In this document: positions 1 through 12,500 of the stretch, piece by piece
Layout: the number at the start of each line of letters is the position of its first letter
Numbering within the stretch: the first letter of the stretch is position 1
Assembly (NCBI GenBank): GCA_032358255.1
Contig: JAULBX010028681.1
Span: forward strand, 1 to 27,356
Reading direction: 5' to 3'
DNA from: Heterotrichella gracilis
Lineage: Eukaryota > Sar > Xanthophyceae > Tribonematales > Xanthonemataceae
Length of the DNA stretch: 27,356 nucleotides
The notes under the pieces: model-generated
What the model saw: the letters and a program-made list of their open reading frames with translations, nothing else
Database searches by the model: none
What the model was told of the DNA's origin: nothing
Position numbers and translations under genes: made by a program

Positions 1-77
1 GCGTGTGTCATGTGTGAGTTGCGTACAAGAACTGATTCCAATAGGTCAACGTATAATCCAAAGAGAGTGGGTGACAA
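1..77 (-). mobile_element. family-1 LINE RT fragment
   Basis: Nearly identical to 19663-19739 (a few substitutions in 77 bases), which lies inside the reverse transcriptase of the LINE at 18880-20330. Same orientation. The fragment stops abruptly at 77 and is followed by a GAAA/CAAA microsatellite; its left side is cut by the window edge. Confidence 0.85.
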
Positions 78-112
78 AGAAAGAAAGAAACAAACAAACA
101 AACATTTTAATT
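78..112. repeat. tetranucleotide microsatellite
   Basis: GAAA units change into CAAA units directly at the end of the LINE scrap. It may be the remains of a target-site or tail sequence of that insertion. Confidence 0.7.
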
Positions 113-395
113 TTGTCAATCTTTTAAAGAAAGAGATTGTGCTCGGATCACACAAAATAGGGAACCTCTCTCATAACCTCTCCCTAACATCAGATATGAA
201 TGAGTTCTGGAGATCTCATTAGACGAGGTGGAGCGTTGCAAGTTAGGCTCGTGATATAATTATAACTGAAAGTTGGCTGTTGTGGAGGAGTGCTTGAAGG
301 AGCATTGACCTAAACCATGTCGAATGTGACTGATTCAAGCTCCTTACTTGCAACTCTGAGTTGCCATGACCTGTGCACCTGAAACAGGATTGCAG
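113..395. other. CFAP57 intron, no feature seen
   Basis: AT-leaning intron sequence ahead of exon 1. No upstream WD40 exon could be found in any + frame. Confidence 0.5.
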
Positions 396-522
396 GCGAA
401 TTTTCCGTGAAGGCTTGTAAAGAATGTAGCTTCAGCAATGGAGGCCAGTATTTTGCAGCTGTCAATGGAAACACCATCAATTTATACAGGACTTACTCAG
501 CAGAAACGATAGCTGTCCTCAG
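396..522 (+). CDS. CFAP57: CFAP57 exon 1 (in-window numbering), WD40
   Basis: Reads [20 protein letters not shown], then [10 protein letters not shown], a WD40 blade start typical of the CFAP57 second propeller. The donor is AG|gtattt (phase 2). The acceptor is taken as ttgcag at 391-395; cag at 385-387 would add three residues in the same frame and cannot be excluded. The exon before it is outside the window. Confidence 0.85.
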
Positions 523-3500
523 GTATTTCATGTGTATAAACAGTTGCTTCTCATGGTGGCATTGTCTTTGCTCTGAGGTGTAAGGAATTAGTTGCTGTAT
601 ACATGTATATTGCCTTTTATTTCAAATATGCCAGTGTCAAAAAGCATCAATTGTATGCCACAGGGCACATAGTGCCAAAGTGCGAAGCCTGGCTTGGAGC
701 ACTGATGACACAGCCATAATTTCCAGCGGCATGGATGGTGCAGTGTACGAGTGGACTGTGAAGGATCAAAAGCGCACGCGAGAGCATGTTATCAAGGTAA
801 AATTGTTGCAAATAAAGGTTGCAACATATCAAAATAGTTCACCAACTGTTGTTGCATAACTGAACTGCAAAACATTTCAGGGATGTGCCTATCTATGTGC
901 GGCAGCAAGTGAGGATGGCCGCCGTATATATGCCAGTGGATCAGATAGAAAGTTGAGAGAATTTGAGGAGATGCAGGGATCTGGTCTAGAAGTGAAGGCC
1001 GAAGTCGACTGTGGGCAATGCGTTGTCACCCAAATAATCATTTCTCCAGGTACAATAGAGCAACTGCGGCAGCTTTCCTTAATACCATACTTTACATCTT
1101 GCCGGGTGTAGTCGCTTGAGTCATGTTCTTTCAGAATCTGCAATTCCCCGGCAAGAGGTAGAATGGGCCCAAACTACATAAATCACATAAAGCGTCAAAA
1201 TGGGCACACGTCTTTTCACTGTAGATCCTTCAAAGTATTGCATTCCAGCTTTTGAAGCCAGATACGCATGCCACGATATGCCCACTCCATTTCAAGAGCC
1301 TTGAACGATTCTGTTTCAGTATGGCAGATTATGGCCAACTAGTCATGCCGTTTACCAAACATTCATGCTACCTTGTGCTACCCATAAGTTTCAAGAGTGG
1401 TTCAGGGGGAAAGCATTAAATTGCTTCACATTGTGATTTGAAGTCCCAACCTCTTGAATAAATCCTCAAGCGAATACGGATGACTGGGGTGGACCTCTGG
1501 GGCAGCAGGGTGTAGCCTGTAAGCTTAGCTTGAATATGAAGGTATTTTGGGTATATATTGCAATCACAGCACTCTGCACTCTGGTAGCGTAGAAGGATGT
1601 TACATCATATGGAAATCATGTGCAAATGGAATGCATGGACACATCGGACCAGGTTGTTGTCAATTGCCTATACAGGGCTGGCAGCTGCTTGTGAAAATTT
1701 GTAGCGGTTGCCCTAACCATCTGTAACGCTCTACCTGTGTTACTGCAGGGATGAAGGCATTATTTGCAGGAACAGACACAGGCTGTGTGAGAGTTTATAG
1801 TTGCCCGTTAACAGAGAGCTTTACAGAACATCGATGTGTTCAAGGACAAATATATAAAATGTGCATGTCGCTGGACGGTTCCCAGATTGTTGTTGCGGCC
1901 ACTGATGGAACCATTGCCATGTTTTCTGTGAGGGTATGTGATGCAATGCTGCATCCTGTTTTCTTATATCAGGTGTCAACAACTCTTTGGGAACTGACAG
2001 GCGATATTGGTTGTTACAGGATGGTGAGGTGAGCAAAATATCAAAAGATTCTAACTTGGAACTTGAACAGAATGACATGGTGCTTATGCCGAGGGCAGAT
2101 GTGGAAGAGAAGCTACAAAAGATTGCTGACCTTGATGCACAGGTACTGCAGGTTTAAGCAATTATGCCCCTCCAATTTGTGCCATCTTGCAAGATGCAAT
2201 AGCAATTATCTCAGTGTTGCAAAAAGTGTAGGACAACAGATAGGCCTTTCCAATTCCTTTTAAGACCTGAATTTTGCATGCTTAACCTCACTGAAATGCG
2301 AATGCATGACCATTGGGTTTCCTTTGAGCATTTCGTCCAATAAAAACTTGCATTTGCAGGACCTGATCACACATCGTGCCATTGCGCTAAGCTGAATCAT
2401 TAAACTGCCCACACCCACCAACTGGGGCTTGTTGCAGACAGCAATTTTGTTATGTGCGTTGCGGAAGTCTGCCAGTACATGTAACAATTATTATTTCCAG
2501 CGTTCAAAAGTATAATAACGGTTATGCAATTTTCTAGGGACCAACATCAGACAGGCCAGCATCCAAATATTGTTTTGGTCAGCCAGCATGTTCTTACCAC
2601 TTTTATGGTTTGGAATACATGTTTTTCCTTCAAGCAGTCCAAATAGAAAGCAGTTCCGTAAATACCCCAATCCTTTGCAATAACCAAGTGGACTCCTTGT
2701 TGTTATCAGGTGGAGGAGATGAGATCACAAAGTGATTATCAAATGAAGCTCAAAGACATATCGGTGAATGAGAGATTGAAGGATTCTAATGACAAACATC
2801 AAGCTGATTATGCTGAGTTGCAGAGTAAGCTGGAAAATGTTGTGAATGAAAAAAGTGTACAGGAAGCAGAGTACGAGCGGCAACTGCATCAGGCCCAGAA
2901 CACACATGAAGTAAGTGGCGTTTTAATTGCTCTGAAAGTTTACATTTTCAAGGAAACGTGAACATATACTCGAGATCACAAGTAAATTAGACGATTTGAT
3001 GCTGGGGTTGACCCATATATTAAATCACCCAGTTGAGCTGCCTCCTAGCACCCAACTGCAGAGTTCAGTCTCACTTGAAATGCTTGTGTGCATTGCATGC
3101 AAACAATGACACTTGCATCGCCATCAGCCGACTTTGAAGTGTGATATGTAATATGCAAACAGAGTCTGGTCACTTCACTTCTGAAAATTGGGGTCAGACA
3201 TGTCTATACATGCATGTATTCCTACCCTCTGACCTTTGACCCACCACCCCATATGGTATTACACATGTAACTATTTTAAAGGATGTTTTAACCACCAGGA
3301 TAGGCGGTGAGTCCCCCTCAAGCAACAAAATGATCAACAGCTCAATCTTTGTTCTCGAAGTTTTTGAATTTGATAAATCAGAAGATTTCAAGATTATTTG
3401 ACAGTCACGTTCAGGGAGCCAATCCGGGCTCACAAGACTGTTAGGGGTGCTTGAAAAAGTCGTCCCGCTTGCTAAACAAACTGTGAATCAAAGGAGCCAC

Positions 3501-6500
3501 ATTGGCCCCACGTTTACTACCAAACAAGTTTTGCAAGTTTCTTGAAATGCCATTATAGCAGCTCTGAAATGCTTCTCTAATAATTAATCAAGATAAATTT
3601 GTAAAAATACATAAATGTTATATAATATGTATTATATTGACATACCGCAATAAGCGGTGTTCATATTGTTTAAATTGGAATAATGTAGTTTCAATCTTGT
3701 GAATCTTGCAATTGTGTAATTTTCAAATCAATTCAGTTGAATAAAACTTCAGTATACAGAATACATCATTGGTCAAGATAGCGCTCATGCCCAGAGAACA
3801 TGTGGTTAAATTTCCCATCGAAATTTTGCCTGAGGGCTGAAGCCACCACACCCACTCCCACCGCCACCTGAAACCACCACCCACCCCTGCCCCCACCCCA
3901 AACCATTTTTTTGTTATGGCAGGGCACTTAGAGAGCCTAAGCTAGACCCTTCATGTTGATTGCTTTTACATGCATTCCAGCAATACGGACAAATTAGCAG
4001 CCAGTCTTGCACATGCGGCGCGGCGCAGCTCTTTCCTGGCACTGCCTGAATCACCTATTGATCCCACATGATTTGAGGTCCTGCTGCAGTAGGTCAGCCC
4101 ACATGGCCCTTGGCTTGCCTACCCCCTTTGCCCTTCTACCCTACCAACCACCATCCATTTAGGACCCCGATCGTGCAATATACGTCCTAAATGTCCCAAC
4201 CAGCTTAGCCTCATGTCCCTGAGTTTGTTACTTATCTTTTGTTGCGACATTTACTTATTGTGAAAATAAATGGGTGTATGTGCCAACCTTGAAACCCCAC
4301 ACAGAGCCCTTACAAAGGTTATTTTGATAACCCTCTTACGTATCAACTATAATAAATTTTGAAATAATTCCAATCTATTAAGTTGAGGCTGCCTACTAGC
4401 CCAGCTGTCAGCCTTATATAAGGGTTGTTAGGACCACTGCACTATGATCCCGGAATTTTGTGCATAGATCTAATACAACCACTGGCATCTCCTGTTCAGT
4501 TTTGGCTACTACAAAGATCTTGGTTTCAGGGACGCCAACCAATAAGCCCCACTTTTGAACAATGACAAACACCCTGGACAGTGCTGGTCAACTGAGATCC
4601 ACTGACCAGGGTGATGTCATCTGCATACTGGTACATTATCAGATCTATCATCTATTACTGGTACATTATCAGAAAAATATTAAGCTGCAAGTTAAGGGTA
4701 CAAGACGAACCCCTATACAACTGGCCATCTACCTTGTAAGTAATGGTAATGCCAAGGTCCTGCACAACCTCAAGCAATTGCCTCGCCACCGTGTCTACCA
4801 TTAAATTGAAAAGGGATGGAGCTAAATGGCAGCCCTGCTTAAAACTGGTGCATATCTGAAAGGAGGGAAAATGTTCCAAAGGCACAGACCATGCACATTG
4901 TATCTAGGTGCGGCTCCTTTGGAACTGAACAAGCTTGGGATCAGCACCTCGTAGGTCTAAACTCTTCCACGCTGTGTCCCTATCTACTGAGTCCCTTAAT
5001 GTGCTTGCACATATGCCATTCCACGCTGATGTCAAAAGTTGCAGAAATTCCTGTACTCCTAGACCCGTTTTCAAATCTCGCAGTCTGATGCCAGGTATAT
5101 TGCTGATCAACCTAAAACAGTCAACTCTGCAAAAATTTGGCAAGCAAGATAACAAACACGTTTTCATAAAGCAACCTTGAATTCTGTGTTCTATGCACCA
5201 TCTTTGAGAATATATGGCGGATGAGTACTGTGCAAACTGTTTACCAATAAAGTACTCCAGCAAATCAACATATATTACAAAGAGGTAAGGGGATATGGGG
5301 CAATTTTGCAGCAATCTTAATGAGCACAGAAAAGGCAGCTTGAGTTACTCCACTGGGGTATTTTCACGTGCCTTGGCAATCCTGTACATGCTGATCAGTG
5401 TACACAGCATGGCACCACCTAATTCCTACATGGTGCAAGGCTCCCAAAGCTGGTTGCCCAGGACAGTTTTTAAGCCTTGAATATTGCGTTTCAGGAGTTA
5501 TTATGAATTTGTGTGTGTTTTGGGTGTGATAATGTCAGCACTCACCCCAGTACAATCGAGCACTTCAATACAGTCCTGCATTCCTGAATGCGGAAGGTGC
5601 AGGCCGTGCTGCGGTGTTGACAGTTTGTTGATAAATTTTAAGAGCGATTTTCCACACTGATGTGCGTAATCCCCCGGCTTAGGCCCAAATTCTGGCATTT
5701 CTGATCCATGATGGTTGAGCACCTTAAGCACCTTCCCCCACTTGCCATCAAAATGTCATTACATATTCTGAAACTTGAGATTGTCAGGAATTCAATCCAT
5801 ATCTGACATTTTGGTGGCAAAATGGGAACATGGCTTTTTATCAGCAGATTTCTGTACTCTATGTATGAAAACGTTTAAAACATTTGATCAGCTGCCTTCT
5901 ACCCAGGTGTTGCTTACAGTCGCTTAGCTAGTATTACACGCTCATTGTCATTTTTTAATATAAATGCTTGGTTTCTGCAAGATTTATAATGAGGATGATT
6001 GATTGCGTCCATAATAACTGTTCACAGGAGGTTTCGAGATGTACACAACCAGCTTCAAACATATGCATGACCTCTCAATATAAAAAAGCTTGGTGTTGAA
6101 AGTTTGTTCGTACTTTGCAATTGTCTGGTTACTGCCTGCTTTCATGCTTTCGTGTAGATCTTCTAATATATGAAGTGCAAGCATCAAGTCAATTGCACCA
6201 TGATCGGACCACTTGCAGAGGGATGTATGTCTTGTAAGATTCCACTGGTGCAGGCTCCACTCCCACATCAAGGTTTAGAAAATGTATGCAAAGCCAGGAA
6301 TACAAATTTATACGCATTCATAGCTGCTACACAGTTGTGACATCTCAGAATACCTCCTGTTTTCCTCTCCTTGAAGACCTCCTGTTGTCCTCTCCTTGAA
6401 GATCCAAATATTTGTCAGTTGGCACATTTCTGTCAGGTTTTTTTCATAAAAATATATTTCAGCCGTGCATAACTGTCGATTGTGTTGTTGCGTTGGTGGT

Positions 6501-9500
6501 TCTTTTGAAAGAAATCTTTTATATTGCGAGCCTATGTGTTGCAAAGTGTATGCGGGAAATGTAATCTAGAATAATCTCGTTCATGCATTAGAATTGCCAG
6601 CGTACCTATTGCCCCAGTCGTGAAACCGGTCAAATCTCATTAACCCTTGAAATATTTTTAGGCATTCTGTTTACTATTAAAACGTGATCAGCAGCAACAA
6701 TTATACAATGTTTTATGTAGGAAGTAGGAGGCCTACTTTCCTTTTTACTTGCTTGCAAGCTTGCTGCTACATCCTTGCTTTGCACGATGAATCCAATACT
6801 ATAAACTGTACTGTAAGCTGTCAGCACAACAGATCAAATCTTCCAACAGACTGGTTGAAATGCCTTAATTTGTAGTTCATTCATCTGTAGGAACAGCTGG
6901 TTGCAATGGATCAGATTTGTCAACAAAAGCTCCTGCTAGAACTTGAACGATACCAGAAGCTGGAAGCACAATATGAAGACTTACAAAAACAATTCTTACG
7001 TGACATGGGTAGCCTCATTGCAAGCCACGAACATGCAACAGCCGAGTTGCAGCAAGAATATGCAAGCAAGCTGCGGGTATGTTCCTTACGCTGTGGTGGC
7101 TGTAATGTGCCCTAGATTACGTTTATCATGAGGAAGGACATGGCACCGCAGGAGGCAAAGGACAACATGGACATCATGCTGATGCATCAAAAAACTCTCG
7201 AACAAGAGTTTGTAACCGTCCATAGGCAGCATGAGCACGACACGGATCATGAAGTGGAAGAACTTAAAGAAAGGTGAGAGTACTGGCCACTCATGTCTTT
7301 GGGTGCTGTTGAGCAACTTTTGGCATACTAAAAATTTAAGTGTGCTTGGGAAAGTCTAAATCTTTGCAGCTGGTGGCCTGAGACTGGCACCGGGATATAA
7401 CACCAAGTTCATATTGAATTCGATACCGACACCCTGACACCCACAACCATGAAGCCAAGTTGTATGGAGAACAGACCAGCCAAGTCCATGGATATGGTGG
7501 CATGTAAACAATACCAGCCCGTGACCTATATCTGGATCCTGTCTCCGTTATCCAGATGTATAGCTGTATAGAAAGTAGGGATTCAAAATGCCATGTTTTG
7601 CCGGAAGAAAAAACGTAATACCACGTATTTTCATTCCAGCATGTTCGCATCCTTTATTATTCCGATAATACGTGGTAAATATGTTTAAAGTAAGTGAATT
7701 GCATTTAATCCATTTATAAATTTCCAAGCACATATTTCAGCACAGGAGTCATGATGCATGCTGGGCTTACAAGTATACTAGACTTCATGCAACCATTTTG
7801 CTTGCAAACAGGCCGATTCCAATTATGAGTTAAATGTCAATTTCCAGTGCATTGTTATTATAGGCAGGCGTAGGCCAGGCATAAGTCTACGCACAAAATG
7901 CTGGGTTTATTGTGCAGTGCTGCTGACAACCCTTTTATATGGGGCTGACAGCTGAGCTATTAGGCAGCCTCAACTTGCTAGATTAGAGTTTTCTAAAATA
8001 ATTGTGTAAGGGCTCTGTGTGGTGTTTTAAGGTTGGCACACACACCCATTTCTTTTCTCCTTTTGAGTGTGGGCAACAAAGCATAAGTGACAAACGGGAC
8101 ATCATGCTAAGCTGGTTGGGACATTTAGGACGTATACTGGACGATCGGGGTCCTAAATGTATGGTGTTTGGTAAGGTAGAGGGGGCAAAGGGGGTAGGTA
8201 AGCCAAGGGCCATATGGGCTGACCTACTCCAGCAGGACCTCAAGTCGCGTGATCAATACATGTGTCAAACAGTGCCAGGAAAGAGCTGCGTGGCGCCGCA
8301 TGTGCAAGACTGACTGCAAATCTGGCTGTATTGCTGGACTGCTTGTAAAGCGATGTATTGCGTATCATGTATTACGTATCAAGTAATTTTAATCAATAAT
8401 GAAAAGTATGCTTATATCCATTACCCTGCCATGCCGAAATGTTCCCCAACAGGGGGAATATTCCCAATAACCCAATAATAGTGTCAACTGTCTTTATGGT
8501 CACACCTCCACGTGCTTGTACTACGCACCTCCACCCCATATTGTAAAAAAACTTGCATTATTTGTCGCGCCACGCTATCTGTAAAAAAAGTAAAAAGGCT
8601 TGGTGCGAGCACACACACCTGCTTGAAACCAGTGCGTATAGGAAAGGCATCAGAGCACCCACCAAAAGCCTTGATGGAGCAGGTGGTGGCGGAGTGTAAT
8701 TCCCTAAGCATATCTTTGCGGACAAAAATAAACATTTTCTATGCAATAGTCGTTACTACCCTTCTATATGGGTCAGCGAGTTGGGCAATTACTCGAACAC
8801 AACTGTCGCGGTTTTTTCAAAATCAGTGCCTTAGGGCAATTTGTGGTATTTCGCGGTTAGCGCACATAACGAATGCGGAACTATTAGATAGATGTAGGCA
8901 ATCCTCAGTCGAGGAAAAGCTCAGGGTTATTAGGGTAAAATGGCTGGGGCACTTAGGACGTATGGCAGACGACAGAATACCCAAGCGTATGGTGTTTGGG
9001 CAGCTGGTTGGGCAGCGGTCTAGGGGAGCACCCAGGGCCACATGGGCTGCTCTCGTCACGAAGGACTTGCAGGCGAGACACATCACAAAATGGTACAAGC
9101 AATGCCAGGATAGGGACGGGTGGCGCAGGCTTGTGCAAGGTTGATTGCTGATATGGCTTTGTTGCCGGTACGCGTGTAATAATACTAATAATGATAAAAG
9201 ACACCAAGCACTGGGCCATTGGCAATGTCGACCAATGGTGGTGAGACTCATTATAAATCAGCATAAAGCACCTGTGATACCAAAACAGATCACGATATGC
9301 CGAAGACAAACCCAGGATATATAGTTTGTGATAAAACACACATTCGGAATCCTTGCAAGCTATTTTAGTATAAAGTGGACCATATGCTCCACATATGGCA
9401 AGCTTACAAACATGGCGTGCAACACTTGAAGCCACTTTGCGGTTCTGGAGTGTTGGGTGGGATGTATGGGACATACATAATAGGATGCCGTAGATGGCGG

Positions 9501-12500
9501 GGATAAGTGCACAGAGATACTGTATAAATACTAATGCGTGTAAAAGGACACAAAGCACACTATGATGCGCCCCCCCCCTGTGGCAAATGATGTGCATGTC
9601 TAGACGTACGAGGTATATGCACCAGGAGCTTGAAAATGTAAGTATCTTTTAAGAGGATCTGTAATTTGGTACATATCTACTGCTGTCAGGGTGCTTGCGG
9701 GTGAATCATCCAGCATTACCTTTTTAAACAGCCGGTGGCCATACCACATGCTGGAAAATTTTGTCCACCAGGCACACATTACCAACATGGCTCACTTTTA
9801 AAATATAGTTCATTGCAGCATGCTTGGTTATCCTAGGTACGAGAAGTCCATATGTACAGAGAGAGAATGGGCGATGCGTCTCAATGGGGAGAATGGTGTT
9901 CTACGGAAACGCTTTGCTGGCATACAGGACGAAACTGAAAGTATGCAAACTTGCATTGAGGATTTACGTGCTAACAAGGCACAGATGCTGGAGGTATGAA
10001 TACAAAAGGCCAGCGGTATCTTTAGTCACTACATGAAATGTCATATGTGGATCCACATAAATCGATCCGCCTGCATTGTCAACAACTCGCCTTTCCTCAA
10101 TGTTTTCGTGGGTTGCCATACATTCACCTCAGCTAGTAGGTCTGGATTGTTATATTATCTGCAACCATACATATGAAGTCCACCGCCAGGACAAATTCCC
10201 AAGCAGCATACCCGTTCCAATTTTGAAAGCTTTGGGCTTGCTTGATGTTGCCATTCCCATTCCTAAATGTTCCCATAAGGCATCTTGTGATGCCACTGTG
10301 ACCCATGTTGTACGACATGTTGTAGATTATTGATGGTTTAAAGAAAGACGTGGCAGCTCTTGGGAAAGAGGTGGAGGAGAGGGAGGAAGGGATGGCAGAC
10401 AAAGAGAGAAGAGTATACGAACTTAAAAAAAAAGTCCAGGTGCCATGAATTTGAATAGAATTTCACTCATACTCACGTGTAAGCTTCTACCTTATACGCC
10501 TGGTGTTTGCTTTTTGTTGCACATGCACAAGTGTCCAAGGCATTAATGCCAATGCCGTGTTGGACAGGAGCTTGAGAAGTATAGATTTGTTTTAGAGTAC
10601 AAAATTGTGGAGCTCAAAGCAGAACTTGAACCCAAAGACAGTAGCATCAGGGATCTTGACAAGACAATACAGGTCAGATTCCCAAACATGCCCTATTTGT
10701 AAGTTGTATTCAACTGCATTCTTGTCAGTCAGAGCATTAAATCTTGGTAATTACCAAGTTAGAGCATTAATGCTAGGTAATTACCAATCATTCCCTAGAA
10801 TTTTACGTTGCAACAGCGGTGCAGGATATGGAGAGCGAGCTTGAGCATTACAATGCCAACCATAGTCGGCTAGATGTAGCTTTGAAGACAGCCAGGTAAA
10901 CATTTGTTTAGCTCATGCTTGTAAGCTTAGCGTTATGCATAAATGTACTTCTTACCGCATCCACGTTGACCAGCTGACTTTGCAACTCCACATGTTGTAG
11001 TTGTAAGTACTAAATTGGGTATGCTTATGAAGGTTGAAAGCTGGCGGCTTGCAATGTCAATTGGGCATGGAGGTACAGGCTCGTCAGTCTGCATTGGCAA
11101 AGTACAGGTAAAAGTTTGGCACTCTTCTTTTCAAAGGTCTGTATATGGTGCCATATGGTATCAATGTAGGGCAATGCGAGCCCAGTATATCAGTGTCCTC
11201 ACAATGCACCAAACATTGTGCTATGGCAAATTACATGCTGTCACTACAAGTACGGGCCGGTTTGAAGCAATCGTGGGCTTTTAGATAGGGTTCTAATCAG
11301 GTTTGCATATTATGTTTCGTCGACACGGATCCTACAGACAGTCCACTTATTTTTTACCCACTTGAGCCAACAAGTCAGGCAGGTCAGTTTCAGCCAGCTG
11401 TTCAATCTAAGCGCCTGTGACATTGTAGAAAATATCCACCCAACAGTATCATGGCATGAAAGCAAGCCAATTTGAGCCAGCAGTGAAGCAGCTCATGCAA
11501 TGCGTCTTCTACCAGATAAAGACCATAGCGATACAAATGTTGCCTGAATCCGATTTTTTGGTTAAATGGAATTTGGTTTGGCAGGAGTTTGCAGCAAAAT
11601 GTAAAGACAGGGACAGAAATCCTGGTTGAGAAGTGCTGTTCCACTTACTCTGGGGGCTGCCCGAAATCTAGTGCATATAATATATCCTTGAAGGGAACTG
11701 CACCTTGATACCATCGTGTTTTGTGCGTGTCCTTGGTTTTTTTCATGTGTGTTCCCAGAAGGTAAGTAAGTACATGCATTCCAGCTTAGAAGCCAGGTTA
11801 GCATGCCTGGGTATGCCTCACCCTAGTCCAAGAGCCAAGGCTTAACTGACACTGTTTCCAGTGTGGCAGATGGTGGCCAACCAGTCGTGCCGCTTACCGC
11901 ACTGTCTTGCTACCCATTTTATCCCGGCGCAAAGTTCAGGGAAAATTGAAAACGATACGCTTCCCTTCGAATTCGAACCTGCGACCCCTTGCTTAGTTCA
12001 ACTCAAGACTCAACTCAAACTCAGGTGCTGAGCCAACGGCTGGGTCAACCGTTGGAGGGACTGCGTGTTCCCAGGAAGCTATAATTTGATAACTATTTGA
12101 AGGGTGGAAAGAACTGAAACGACTGGAAGCACAGAAAGTGTGGAAATGACCCTTGGAGGAGTGAAAAGGGCAGAAAGGACAGAAAGCACAAAAAGGTGCA
12201 AATGTATGAAATAGGCCGTAGGGGAGCCAGCAGGGGAAAGGGTAGAAAATAATGTGCACATGCGAGATAGAAAGTAGTGTAGGAACCCATAGAAAGACAT
12301 GGAGAAATGGAATAGAAAGATGGCAGCAATAGACCTAGTAGGGAAGGAGGAGTTGTTGTTCTTAGTTGCATGCATACATAGAAGGCAGCTTCTTCACATC
12401 AAAAGAGTACCCCGTTCATGCAAACAAGACTTGACAAGACGCTGGACAAGACGAATAATTTTCAAAAGAAAGAAACAAAACAATTTTTTTTGTTTTTTAG

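Noticed and set aside
7116..7151. Extending CFAP57 exon 8 upstream to 7116 ([12 protein letters not shown])
   Set aside because: It needs a 39-nt intron and adds 12 residues absent from the family spacing; kept only as a possible isoform.
8823..9597. Long - strand ORFs of 142 and 214 residues
   Set aside because: They lie antisense to the family-2 LINE C-terminus, which has clear family motifs on the + strand.
11960..12040. A genuine tRNA gene on the - strand
   Set aside because: Box spacing is too long, no acceptor stem pairs, and the sequence continues into a SINE body repeated elsewhere in the window.
12079..12375. Long - strand open frames rich in F, S, L and P over 12079-12375
   Set aside because: They are the complement of a purine-rich tract; composition alone keeps them open, and no family motif is present.
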